Positions 1 to 7,293 of a DNA stretch of 11,312 nucleotides are shown piece after piece (within the stretch, counting starts at the first letter, position 1; each line of letters opens with the position of its first letter). Under the pieces are notes generated by a model. That model was not told the origin of the DNA. It saw nothing but the letters and a program-made list of their open reading frames with translations, and searched no databases. This stretch comes from Acidobacteriota bacterium (GTDB lineage: Bacteria; Acidobacteriota; Blastocatellia; Pyrinomonadales; Pyrinomonadaceae), in NCBI GenBank assembly GCA_019247865.1, contig JAFBAJ010000677.1, positions 1-11,312 on the forward strand, given 5' to 3'. The position numbers and the translations under genes were made by a program.

Positions 1-4
1 AAGT

Positions 5-11
5 CTCCTTT
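5..11 (-). promoter_or_regulatory. Shine-Dalgarno of a gene starting beyond the left edge (probably rpsB)
   Basis: Read leftward, the last bases of the window give AAAGGAG at the distance expected for a start codon just outside. The 115 bases between the rpsI stop and the edge hold no credible ORF on the leftward strand. They do contain a modest hairpin (GCTTCT at 48-53 pairing with AGAAGC at 63-68). In many bacteria rplM-rpsI is followed by rpsB (S2), so rpsB is the natural guess. The identity of the next gene is inference; only the ribosome binding site is visible. Confidence 0.5.
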
Positions 12-115
12 ACAAGTGTTGGTTTATGTACTCGCCGCCGCCCACAGGCTTCTTCTTTCGACAGAAGCAACCAAACGGTGCGCCGGCAATGGTTTTATTA
101 ACCTCGAGATCGAGA

Positions 116-508
116 TTAACGTTTCGAGAACTGGAAGCGCTTGCGCGCGCCCTTCTGTCCGTACTTCTTGCGCTCTTTGATGCGCGGATCGCGGGTGACA
201 AGCCCGGCCTGCTTGAGCGTGCGCCGGAGGTCGGCGTTGAATTCCATCAGCGCGCGCGTGATGCCGTGACGAATGGCTCCGGCCTGTCCGGCCGGGCCGC
301 CGCCGGCGACGTTGACGTAGATGTCAAACTTGCTGGCCGTCTCGGTCAACTGCAACGGCTGGCGAATAATCATGCGCAGCGTCTCGTTCGGGAAATACTG
401 CTCGAACGCTTTTTTGTTGACCTGCACGTCGCCGCTGCCGGGTCGCAGGTAGACGCGCGCCGTCGAAGTCTTGCGCCGCCCCGTTCCGTAATATTGAATC
501 TCAGCCAC
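116..508 (-). CDS. rpsI: 30S ribosomal protein S9
   Basis: This encodes small-subunit ribosomal protein S9 (uS9), whose basic C-terminal tail reaches the P-site tRNA. The 130-residue product has the family's usual length and hallmarks: an N-terminal '[14 protein letters not shown]', a central '[15 protein letters not shown]', then 'LTRDPR'-like '[21 protein letters not shown]', ending in the lysine/arginine tail 'RFQFSKR'. The start codon is GTG, reading GTGGCTGAG. It is chosen because the protein begins exactly where S9 should and because GAAGGA lies about 8 bases upstream. It lies 36 bases downstream of rplM on the same strand, the classic L13-S9 operon, so it is expected to be co-transcribed from the promoter in front of rplM. 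I see nothing odd beyond the GTG start. Confidence 0.98.
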   Translation of the reverse strand: MAEIQYYGTGRRKTSTARVYLRPGSGDVQVNKKAFEQYFPNETLRMIIRQPLQLTETASKFDIYVNVAGGGPAGQAGAIRHGITRALMEFNADLRRTLKQAGLVTRDPRIKERKKYGQKGARKRFQFSKR

Positions 509-544
509 AGTCTTATTCCTTCAAAAATCTTTAGCTCAGGTTGT

Positions 545-997
545 TTATGCTTTGTTTGAAGTGGGGATGTCGAGCGCCTGGGGTTTCTGCGCCGTGTGCG
601 GGTGATCTGCGTCGGCGTAAACCTTGAGTTTCTTCGCCATCGCCTTGCCGAGCTTGTTCTTGGGGAGCATCCCCTTGACCGCCGACTCGATGATCCGCTC
701 CGGGTGCTTGGCGAACTGCTCCTGAACGGAGACCTCGCGCAGCCCGCCCGGATAGAGCGTGTGATGGCGATAGACCTTCTGCTCCGCCTTGGAGCCCTTG
801 AAGACGGCCTTCCGGGCGTTGATCACGATGACGTGATCGCCCATGTCTATGAACGGCGTCCACTGCGGATTGTTCTTGCCGGAGAGAATGCGCGCCACTT
901 CCGTGGCGAGCCTTCCGACGGTCTGCCCCGCCGCATCCACGACGTACCACTTGCGATTGTCAGCGAGCTTCGTGCCGCTGGGAAAGTATGTTGACAT
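545..997 (-). CDS. rplM: 50S ribosomal protein L13
   Basis: This encodes large-subunit ribosomal protein L13 (uL13), an early 23S rRNA-binding assembly protein. The 150-residue product carries the family signature: '[46 protein letters not shown]' in the N-terminal half, '[17 protein letters not shown]' in the middle, and '[36 protein letters not shown]' near the C-terminus. The ATG is preceded by a purine-rich AGAGAGAG tract rather than a textbook Shine-Dalgarno. It is the first gene of the leftward ribosomal operon, has its own sigma70-type promoter about 45-70 bases upstream, and is followed after 36 bases by rpsI. Length and motifs are complete, so it looks fully functional. Confidence 0.98.
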   Translation of the reverse strand: MSTYFPSGTKLADNRKWYVVDAAGQTVGRLATEVARILSGKNNPQWTPFIDMGDHVIVINARKAVFKGSKAEQKVYRHHTLYPGGLREVSVQEQFAKHPERIIESAVKGMLPKNKLGKAMAKKLKVYADADHPHTAQKPQALDIPTSNKA

Positions 998-1039
998 AGA
1001 TAACTCTCTCTGAATAAAGCGTCCAAAACGCGAACGGCT

Positions 1040-1069
1040 AGAATAACGAAATGCTCAGAAAATTGTCAA
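1040..1069 (-). promoter_or_regulatory. Sigma70-type promoter of rplM-rpsI
   Basis: Reading leftward, a perfect TTGACA (-35, bases 1064-1069) is followed after 18 bases by TATTCT (-10, bases 1040-1045, four of six consensus bases). The predicted start near 1033 leaves an untranslated leader of about 36 bases before the rplM ATG at 997. Its AT-rich composition stands out from the GC-rich surroundings. Confidence 0.7.
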
Positions 1070-1099
1070 GCTGAGGCGGGCTTATCTGCTGCGCTGACA

Positions 1100-1150
1100 C
1101 AGAGAAAGGGAGGCTCTCCTGCCTTCAAGTAAGGATTTGGAGAGCCTCCC
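1100..1150 (-). terminator. Rho-independent terminator after the M48 protease gene
   Basis: A perfect 12-base inverted repeat, GGGAGGCTCTCC (1108-1119) and GGAGAGCCTCCC (1139-1150), encloses a 19-base loop that contains a further small CCTT/AAGG stem. Read leftward the stem is followed by TTTCTCTG. It lies about 30 bases past the stop of the metalloprotease and before the rplM promoter, which is the right place and direction for an intrinsic terminator. The U-tract is imperfect. Confidence 0.75.
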
Positions 1151-1180
1151 CGGCCTGGTAAATCGGTTTTCAGGCTCGGT

Positions 1181-2368
1181 TTACGGGGTCGTCGTGGTCG
1201 TGTCCGGCGTCGGCTGCGAAGTCTGCGAGCCGTCGTTGCGTTTGAGCTTCGGCGGGTCGGCGGGCTTCGACTCGGACGGCGTCGCGGCCGGGTCGTCCGT
1301 CGGCGCTTGTCGTCGCTTGAGCGTCGGACGGTCTGGCGCGCCGTTATCATCATCGCTGGAGATGTCTCCGGCCGTCGAGATGCGCGCGTTCGAGAGCCGC
1401 ATCAGGCGCGACTTGACGCGCTGGAATTCCGAAGTGCTGATGACGTATTCCTCTCGCTCCGGGAAACGCGCTACCAGTTCGAGCGAAGCCTGACGGCGAT
1501 CCGGCGGCTGCGGGTGCGTGGAGAATGCCTTCGAGATCATGCCGGGCTTCTTCTTGCTCTTGGACGAAAGCTTTTCAAACATCGTCGCCATCGCGTTCGG
1601 GTCGTACCCGGCGGCGTAGAGATACTGCACGCCGAGCCGGTCGGCCTCGGATTCCGCGTTCCGGCTGAACTTCATAAAGGCCGCCAGCAGGCCGAGCCCG
1701 GCCGTGTTCTGGAAGATCATTCCCGGAATGCCGCCGAGGAAGATCGAGCCCGCGAGCGCGCCCAGTTGCAGCGCGTTGGCCTTGGCCTGATTCTCCATCG
1801 CGTGGCGCGCGGCGACGTGCGCGATCTCGTGCGCCATCACTCCAGCCAGCTCCGCCTCGTTGTCGGCCGCGAGAATGAGCCCGCGATTGACGTAGAAGAA
1901 ACCGCCCGGCAGCGCGAACGCGTTGACCTCGTCCGTGTCCACGACGCGGATCGTGAAAGGAATCTTGGCATCCGAGTGGAGGACGATATTCTGGCCGACG
2001 CGGTTGACGTATTCGGTCACGACCGGATCGTCGACGAACTTGACCTGCTTATCAATTTCGGCTGCGATGGCGCGACCCTGCTTGATCTCGCTATCGGTGC
2101 CTCCGGCGAGCTTGGCGAAGAGGCCGCTGTTGATCTTGCGCTTGCCGATCATGGCCGGGTCTTCGTCCGTGCTGAGCGGCTTTTTGCTGGTCTGGACCGG
2201 CTGCGCCTTAGTCTCCTGTTTCTTGTCCTGAGCCTCTTTCTTCTGTTCGGACTTCTGCGGGGCGCTCTGTTGCGGCGCGGGCTGCTGTGCGGCGGCGGCG
2301 ATGGCGCTCAGCCACAGCGAGCCGGCGAGCGCGAGGGCGGTGGCGTTACGAGTGAAGCGACTACTCAT
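1181..2368 (-). CDS. Exported M48-family zinc metalloprotease (BepA/LoiP-like)
   Basis: This is probably a periplasmic or envelope-associated zinc protease of family M48. The start at 2368 is preferred over an upstream in-frame ATG at 2419 because TTTTGGAGG sits just before it and the protein then opens with a clean signal peptide (MSSRFTR, hydrophobic LALAGSLWLSAIAAAA, cleavage near residue 27). It encodes 395 residues. A Gln/Lys-rich linker (about 28-65) leads to the catalytic domain, with HEIAH at 180-184 (zinc ligands and catalytic Glu), the EXXXD motif ESEAD at 239-243 (third ligand), and the conserved STHPQPPDRR near 283-292. From about 335 to the end the chain is low-complexity, rich in Asp, Pro, Lys and Thr, and ends in a threonine run. 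No TPR region like that of E. coli BepA is evident. Likely substrates are misfolded envelope proteins, by family analogy. It has its own terminator, and no operon partner is visible. Confidence 0.93.
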   Translation of the reverse strand: MSSRFTRNATALALAGSLWLSAIAAAAQQPAPQQSAPQKSEQKKEAQDKKQETKAQPVQTSKKPLSTDEDPAMIGKRKINSGLFAKLAGGTDSEIKQGRAIAAEIDKQVKFVDDPVVTEYVNRVGQNIVLHSDAKIPFTIRVVDTDEVNAFALPGGFFYVNRGLILAADNEAELAGVMAHEIAHVAARHAMENQAKANALQLGALAGSIFLGGIPGMIFQNTAGLGLLAAFMKFSRNAESEADRLGVQYLYAAGYDPNAMATMFEKLSSKSKKKPGMISKAFSTHPQPPDRRQASLELVARFPEREEYVISTSEFQRVKSRLMRLSNARISTAGDISSDDDNGAPDRPTLKRRQAPTDDPAATPSESKPADPPKLKRNDGSQTSQPTPDTTTTTP

Positions 2369-2737
2369 GGCGAATGCCTCCAAAAAGCTTTTGCGAACCG
2401 TTAAGATTTTAAGTTTCAAGTGTAAGGGGTATCGGCGCGCCGCTCGCTCTTCAGGAAACCGGGCTCAGATCTCAAGGACTGCTTACTTGCACGCCAGCCT
2501 GACTTGGATGCAGGGCTCTCGTCGCAGGTTGCGCCGACCGCCTCCGGCCTCCAATGGCCTTTTCCGTTCCTCTGCCGACTGATCGATAAGGGGGCTCTCT
2601 TCTGAGCACGCATTATAGCAGCATGAGGGCACAAATGATAGATATTGCGCCGCGCGCGGCCCGCGTGCTACAGTCAAAATCGGACGAGCCTCGTAGCTCA
2701 GCCGCCCCCTCCCACAACTTTTTTTTCAGATGCCCGG
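2369..2737. other. Divergent gene-free region (369 bases)
   Basis: No convincing ORF, tRNA or known structured RNA is visible here; the short ORFs are unlike each other and unlike any family I know. It lies between the leftward metalloprotease and the rightward large ATPase-like gene. Two divergent promoter-like elements lie about 55 bases apart: a leftward extended -10 at 2612-2620, and a weak rightward pair TTGCGC (2645-2650)/TACAGT (2669-2674, preceded by TGC) with an 18-base spacer. An eight-T run at 2719-2726 lies close to the rightward start. Short self-complementary stretches occur around 2520-2565 on the leftward strand (for example GGCC-N6-GGCC), so a structured leader is possible but unproven. 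Confidence 0.5.
2612..2620 (-). promoter_or_regulatory. Extended -10 promoter element (TGCTATAAT), leftward
   Basis: Read leftward the bases give TGC followed by a perfect TATAAT, the extended -10 form that can work without a good -35; the -35 position (TATCAT) is indeed poor. Initiation near 2605 would give either a leader of about 237 bases in front of the M48 protease or an independent small RNA. Not confirmed by any visible -35. Confidence 0.45.
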
Positions 2738-5700
2738 ATGAAACGCGCTCAGGATAAGATCAAGGACTTTATTGAGCCGCAGGCCTTCGAGGAAGTCCAG
2801 AATTATGGAGCAGACCCGGCGCGCGCGCTGGCCGCATACCATTTTACGGACGCCACCTCGGACCTGATCGCACGCTGGCTCGACGCGCTTGCGGACCTGC
2901 CGCGCCATCGCGGAGCGGCGCGTGCGCTGGCGGGCTTGCGCGGCGTCGGTAAGAGCCATGCTTTAGCGGCCTTTGGGGCGCTGGTCGCGTTGCCGGATCT
3001 GCGCTCGACGGTTGCGGACGCGCACGTTGCGACGAGCGCCCGCCGCCTGCTCAATCGCCGGTACGTCGTCGTGCGCGTCGAGAGGGGCACGCGCCCTTCC
3101 CTGATCGATGAGTTGCGCGACGCGATGGTCGCCAGCTTCGGCGGCCACGAGTCGGAGTGGATGCAGGATCCCGCGGCGATACTCGCCGTCGCGGCCTCGC
3201 GCGCCGTGGACGTGCCGCTCGTCGTCATCATCGATACCTCTTTCGGTCGCCAGATGCGCGTCCAGCGTGACGACGGCCCCATCCTGAGCGCGCTGGCCGC
3301 CGCCACCTCGGAGGTCAACGTCTTTATCGCGCTCGCGCTGGACGACGACATAGAGGGCGCGGACGGCGCGAACGTCGCGCTCGCCGGCTCGTTCCAGATA
3401 GATTATTTAGACCCCGAACATCTCTATCGCGTCGCAGACCTGCATCTCTTTCAGAAGGACGCGCACGGTCGCGCGGCGCTGCACGACCTCTACACTTTCC
3501 TGCGCAAGTCCGTCCCCGCTTTTAACTGGAGCGAGCCGCGTTTTGCAGCCATCTATCCGGTGCATCCGCTGGTCGCGGATGTCACGCCGGCGGTGCGTCT
3601 CTACGCTCCGACCTTCGCCTTTCTGCCGTTTGCCGCGACGGCTGCCGCGCGCGCGACCAATCGTCCGGCGCTCTCGCTGATCGGTCTGGATGAAGTCTTC
3701 GACCGGGCGGAATACGAGCTGCGCAAGGCTGAGGATTTAAAGGAGGCGGCGGCGGTCTATGACGGTCTGGCGACGAACGCCATCGCGCAGGTTCCGATCA
3801 TGCAGCGCCTGCAGGCCAAGCTCGTGCTCAAGGGGCTCTTTATTCTCTCGCTCGACGGGCGCGGCGCGACGGCGCGCGAGCTGGCGGCGGGGCTCCTGCT
3901 CTACGACGAGAAGACGCCGGAGGCGGCCGTCGAGCGCGTGCGCGAGATGCTCCAGCGGTTCGCCGAAGCCGCGCCGGCCGACGCGCTCGGCCAGATCGAA
4001 GACGTGGGCGAGATCCGCTATCGCTTCGACATCAAGGCTTCGGCCGGATTCGACGCTTCGCTCGCCGCAGCCTCAAAGGCTGTGGATGACGAAGCGACGA
4101 ACGACCTGCTGCGCGTCATCCCGCGCGCGCGTTTCGAGGACTGGCCGTTTACGGACACGGGCGGCGGCGCGCGCGGAGCCGAAGACGCGGAGCTGCTGCT
4201 GATGTGGCGCGGCATGGCGCGGCGCGGTCGCCTCGTCTGGCAGGCGCTCGAAGAGGGATACGCGCCGCTCTCGATGCGCACGCAGTCGGCGCGGGACATG
4301 GACGCGAACGATTGGGAGATCGTGATGCTCGCGCCGCGCCTCGCCGCGGATGATCTTGCGTCGGCTGATGAAGCGCCGACGGAGAACGGCAACGGCGCCT
4401 GGTCTCCGTTCGCGGTCTGGTCTCCGGCCGCGCTGACGGCCGAAGAGAAAGAGGCTCTGCATCGTCTCTACGTCCTGCGCACGAACACGGCGCTGATGCT
4501 GGAGTTCGGCGAGACGGCGCGCGTCGCAGAGCGCACGCACACGGCGCTCATCGAACGCATCTGGACGCGCATCTACATGGACGACGGCCTGCTCGTCACG
4601 GGCGACATCCGTCACCGCTTCACGGACGAAGCGCGCGCGGCCCAGACCCTCGCGGAGACGCTGGGGCGCATGTTCTCTGAGATGTTCGCCGCGCGCTACC
4701 CTGAGCATCCTGTCTTCACAGAGCCGCTCGGCGAAACTGAAGTCACGCGTTTGGTGAGCGGCCTCTTCGGCGGTGCCAATCAGGGCTCCGCCAGCGTGCA
4801 GGAGCTGGCGCGGCTCTTCGCCGCACCGCTCGGCCTCGTCTCGCAGCGCGGCGAAGTCTATGCGCTCGAAGCGGGCGATCAGATTTTGAATCGCGCGTGG
4901 GTGCGCGACGTGCTCGCCCTGACGGACAAGGCGGACGGCGAGGTCGTGCCGCTCGAAGAGATTCATCACAAGCTGCGTGGCGAGCCGTACGGGCTGCTCG
5001 GCGAAGCGCAGCGCTTGATCTTAGCCGCGCTGGTCGCGCAGCGACGGATAGAGCTTGTGACCGACAGCGGCGACCGCATCGGGCGGCGCACGCTCGACCT
5101 CAAGCTGCGTTGGGACGAGATCGCGGGCATCGCGCGCGCGGCCACGCTGCTGCACGGCGCGGAAGAGCTGACCGAGTGGGCGCGGCGGCTGACCTATCAA
5201 CCGGACCTCAGCTCGATTGCAGAGCCTGCGGCGCGAGAGAGCGTGCGCGCGGCTCTCGCCGAATGGCTCGAAGCCTGGCGCGAGAAACGTCTGCTGGAGA
5301 ATTTCGACGCGCTCTCGGACGCAGGGCTCACGACGCGGACCTGGAAGCTGGCGGCGGGCGTGCGCAAGAGCTTCGGCGCGGCGGCCGATGCGGTCGAGGC
5401 CGCGCTGGCCGACATCATCTCGCTCGAAGAGGGCTTGCAGCGTGTGGCCGACGCCTTCGGCGATGCGCCCGAACAGTTCGCGCGCAACACGGAACAGCTC
5501 GCGCAGCTCACCAACTTCATCGCCGGGCTCTCGGCCAGAGAACACGTGCGCGAATATCTGGCGATGGCCGAGCCGACGACCGTGGACGAGATCGAGAGCG
5601 CGCGGCGCGAGCTGCTGACGCTGATCGAAGAGACGCAGAGCCTCTTCGAGCGCGAGTCCAATCGCCGGTTCGATATTTTGTGGCGCGAGTTTCATGCGCG

Positions 5701-6373
5701 TTACAGCGAGCACTACGCGACGATGCATGCCGAAGTGGTCGGCGCGAACTCCAACCGTCGCGCGCTCGACACTCTGACGCGCGGCGCGGAGTGGCGCGAG
5801 TTCGAGGCTCTGGCAGAGCTTTCGATCATCAACCGGCAGCACTGGGAGCAGGCCGTCGAAGTGTTGACCGAGGCGCGCCGCTCTTTCTGCGACCTCAACG
5901 TGCGGCAGCTCCTGACCGAGCGCGCGGCCTGCGTCTGCGCTTTCCGCCTCGCGCGCGCGGGCAGCGTCGCAGGTCTGCCGCAGGAGCTACAGCAACTCCT
6001 GGAGCACGGCCGTCACGCCTATCATCACACGCTCTCATTGATGAGCACGCCGCTCGCGATCGCGCTCGACGCCATCGCGCGCAAGGAGGAGGACGCGGAC
6101 GTTGCGGCGCGCGCGCGCACGCTGTCCGGAGCCTTCGCGCGCGGCACGGAGCACACGTATTTCACGCGCGCCGACGTGCAGCTCATCGAGCAGGCACTGC
6201 AACGCATGGCGACGCCGCCGCCCGTGCGCGTCGAGCTGCCGGTGGGCGAATACGGTTTGCTCACGCGCGACGAGCTGCGGGCGCGCCTCAATCAATGGCT
6301 CGACGACCTGCCGGATCATCCGGCGCTCGTCGAGGTCGTCGGTGAAAGCGACGGTGATGGCGCGCAGGGCTGA
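2738..6373 (+). CDS. Large P-loop NTPase resembling BREX/Pgl ATPases (BrxC/PglY, DUF6079-like), orphan
   Basis: The 1211-residue product has Walker A GLRGVGKS at 66-73. The expected Walker B strand 'VPLVVIIDTS' is near 159-168, where the usual Asp-Glu reads Asp-Thr. The stretch 'DYLDPEHLYRVADLHLFQK' (about 222-240) and 'RFAAIYPVHPLV' (about 268-279) follow the plan of large phage-resistance ATPases. Later segments also fit: 'KGLFILSLDGRGATARELAAGLLLYD' (about 365-390), 'ARYPEHPVF' (about 652-660), 'GEPYGLLGEAQRLILAALVAQRRIEL' (about 748-773, winged-helix-like) and a C-terminal CVC (Cys1065, Cys1067). In BREX/Pgl, such ATPases act with a methyltransferase and a phosphatase; none is encoded nearby. 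The family assignment is from memory of motif patterns and is moderate in confidence; the gene itself is certain. ATG 2738 is chosen because 'MKRAQDKIKDFIEP' looks like a true N-terminus; no Shine-Dalgarno is visible, only a T run. The DUF2520 gene overlaps its 3' end. An uncharacterised housekeeping NTPase is the alternative. Confidence 0.6.
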   Translation: MKRAQDKIKDFIEPQAFEEVQNYGADPARALAAYHFTDATSDLIARWLDALADLPRHRGAARALAGLRGVGKSHALAAFGALVALPDLRSTVADAHVATSARRLLNRRYVVVRVERGTRPSLIDELRDAMVASFGGHESEWMQDPAAILAVAASRAVDVPLVVIIDTSFGRQMRVQRDDGPILSALAAATSEVNVFIALALDDDIEGADGANVALAGSFQIDYLDPEHLYRVADLHLFQKDAHGRAALHDLYTFLRKSVPAFNWSEPRFAAIYPVHPLVADVTPAVRLYAPTFAFLPFAATAAARATNRPALSLIGLDEVFDRAEYELRKAEDLKEAAAVYDGLATNAIAQVPIMQRLQAKLVLKGLFILSLDGRGATARELAAGLLLYDEKTPEAAVERVREMLQRFAEAAPADALGQIEDVGEIRYRFDIKASAGFDASLAAASKAVDDEATNDLLRVIPRARFEDWPFTDTGGGARGAEDAELLLMWRGMARRGRLVWQALEEGYAPLSMRTQSARDMDANDWEIVMLAPRLAADDLASADEAPTENGNGAWSPFAVWSPAALTAEEKEALHRLYVLRTNTALMLEFGETARVAERTHTALIERIWTRIYMDDGLLVTGDIRHRFTDEARAAQTLAETLGRMFSEMFAARYPEHPVFTEPLGETEVTRLVSGLFGGANQGSASVQELARLFAAPLGLVSQRGEVYALEAGDQILNRAWVRDVLALTDKADGEVVPLEEIHHKLRGEPYGLLGEAQRLILAALVAQRRIELVTDSGDRIGRRTLDLKLRWDEIAGIARAATLLHGAEELTEWARRLTYQPDLSSIAEPAARESVRAALAEWLEAWREKRLLENFDALSDAGLTTRTWKLAAGVRKSFGAAADAVEAALADIISLEEGLQRVADAFGDAPEQFARNTEQLAQLTNFIAGLSAREHVREYLAMAEPTTVDEIESARRELLTLIEETQSLFERESNRRFDILWREFHARYSEHYATMHAEVVGANSNRRALDTLTRGAEWREFEALAELSIINRQHWEQAVEVLTEARRSFCDLNVRQLLTERAACVCAFRLARAGSVAGLPQELQQLLEHGRHAYHHTLSLMSTPLAIALDAIARKEEDADVAARARTLSGAFARGTEHTYFTRADVQLIEQALQRMATPPPVRVELPVGEYGLLTRDELRARLNQWLDDLPDHPALVEVVGESDGDGAQG

Positions 6374-7289
6374 CCGACCGGGCGCGCTGAGCCTTTCCAT
6401 CATCGGGGCCGGGCGTCTCGGCTCGGCGCTGGCGCTGGCGCTCTCCGCTAAAGGGTTTGAGATTCGTGCCATCGTCTCGCGCCGCATCAGTCATGCCCGG
6501 CGTGCTGCTCGTCTGCTCGAAGCAGACACAGAAGCCCTCTCACTCGCGCAGCTTTCACATCTCAAGCCGTCCATCAAGCCGTCCAGTCTCATTTTCATCA
6601 CGACGCCGGACGATGCGATTGAAGCGACGGCGGCACGGCTCGCGGCCAGTTTGGGTTGGAGCGGTGGCGTCGCGCTGCACGCGAGCGGCGCGCTCTCGTC
6701 AGAGGTTCTGCGCGCCCTGCGCGAGAAGGGGTTTCAGACGGGCTCGATGCATCCGCTCATCTCCGTGAGCGACGCGCGCGCGGGCGCAGAGAGCCTGAGC
6801 CGCGCGCACTTCTGCATCGAAGGAGAGCCGCGCGCCGTCAGCTTGGCGCGCAGGCTCGTGCGCGCGCTCGGCGGCCGGAGCTTTTCCATTCGCACGAAAG
6901 ATAAAGCCCTTTATCATGCGGCGGCGGTGATGACCTCCGGCCACACGGTCGCGCTCTTCGACCTCGCCACAGAGCTGCTCGACCATTGCGGTTTATCAAA
7001 GGAGCGTGCGCGCGCGGCCCTGCTGCCGCTGCTGGCGAGCACGCTCGAAAACCTTTCGCGCCACGCGCCCGCACGCGCGCTGACCGGAACCTACGCGCGC
7101 GCAGACCTCTCGACGGTCAACAAACACCTCGCCGCCTTGCATAACGCGCAGACCGGCGAAGCTCTCCAGGCATACGCGCTCCTCGGCCTCCGCTCCGTCG
7201 AGCTGGCGCGCGAGAACGGCGCAGACCCCGCGACGCTCAGGCAAATTGTCGAGATTCTTCAGAAGACGATGAAGAGTAAAAAGTGCTGA
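6357..7289 (+). CDS. Rossmann-like / DUF2520-domain NAD(P)-binding protein
   Basis: The 310-residue product has a dinucleotide-binding fold at the N-terminus (GAGRLG at 17-22 after a hydrophobic strand) and 'LIFITTPDDAI' at 78-88. It also has 'HASGALSS' at 108-115 and 'GSMHPLISVSD' at 129-139. The helical DUF2520 half contains 'YHAAAVMTSGHTVAL' (186-200) and 'ALTGTYARAD' (241-250), the counterpart of the family's LTGPxxRGD-like motif. The family resembles ketopantoate reductase and pyrroline-5-carboxylate reductase folds; its substrate is unknown, so I give no reaction. The start at ATG 6357 (GTG 6354 is an alternative) lies 17 bases inside the end of the upstream large NTPase gene, which implies translational coupling; a partial GGTGA Shine-Dalgarno is at 6341-6345. 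Length is normal for the family. A palindromic repeat just downstream could end transcription. Confidence 0.9.
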   Translation: MARRADRPGALSLSIIGAGRLGSALALALSAKGFEIRAIVSRRISHARRAARLLEADTEALSLAQLSHLKPSIKPSSLIFITTPDDAIEATAARLAASLGWSGGVALHASGALSSEVLRALREKGFQTGSMHPLISVSDARAGAESLSRAHFCIEGEPRAVSLARRLVRALGGRSFSIRTKDKALYHAAAVMTSGHTVALFDLATELLDHCGLSKERARAALLPLLASTLENLSRHAPARALTGTYARADLSTVNKHLAALHNAQTGEALQAYALLGLRSVELARENGADPATLRQIVEILQKTMKSKKC

Positions 7290-7293
7290 GGCT

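Noticed and set aside
1307..2404. 365-codon open frame antisense to the M48 protease
   Set aside because: Arg/Leu-rich shadow without domain features; the opposite strand has HEXXH, a signal peptide and a Shine-Dalgarno.
2686..2702. tRNA-like start, 'gcctcgtagctcagc'
   Set aside because: Resembles a D-arm region but no anticodon arm, T-loop (GTTCGA-like) or matching acceptor 3' end follows; the next bases are C-rich and T-rich.
2645..2737. In-frame 31-codon upstream extension of the large ATPase from a TTG
   Set aside because: No Shine-Dalgarno, low-complexity proline/threonine content, and it runs through the promoter-like region and the T run; ATG 2738 is more natural.
6105..6125. Alternating GC run with Z-DNA potential
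   Set aside because: Such runs are frequent across this coding sequence and are explained by GC-rich Ala/Arg codons.
4897..6345. 482-codon open frame in another frame of the large ATPase gene
   Set aside because: The translation is almost entirely Arg, Ala and Gly, typical of a +1 shadow in GC-rich DNA, and the real frame carries coherent motifs.
6102..6356. Upstream extension of the DUF2520 frame to 395 codons
   Set aside because: The added residues are an Arg/Ser-rich shadow of the ATPase gene; the Rossmann fold begins right after ATG 6357.
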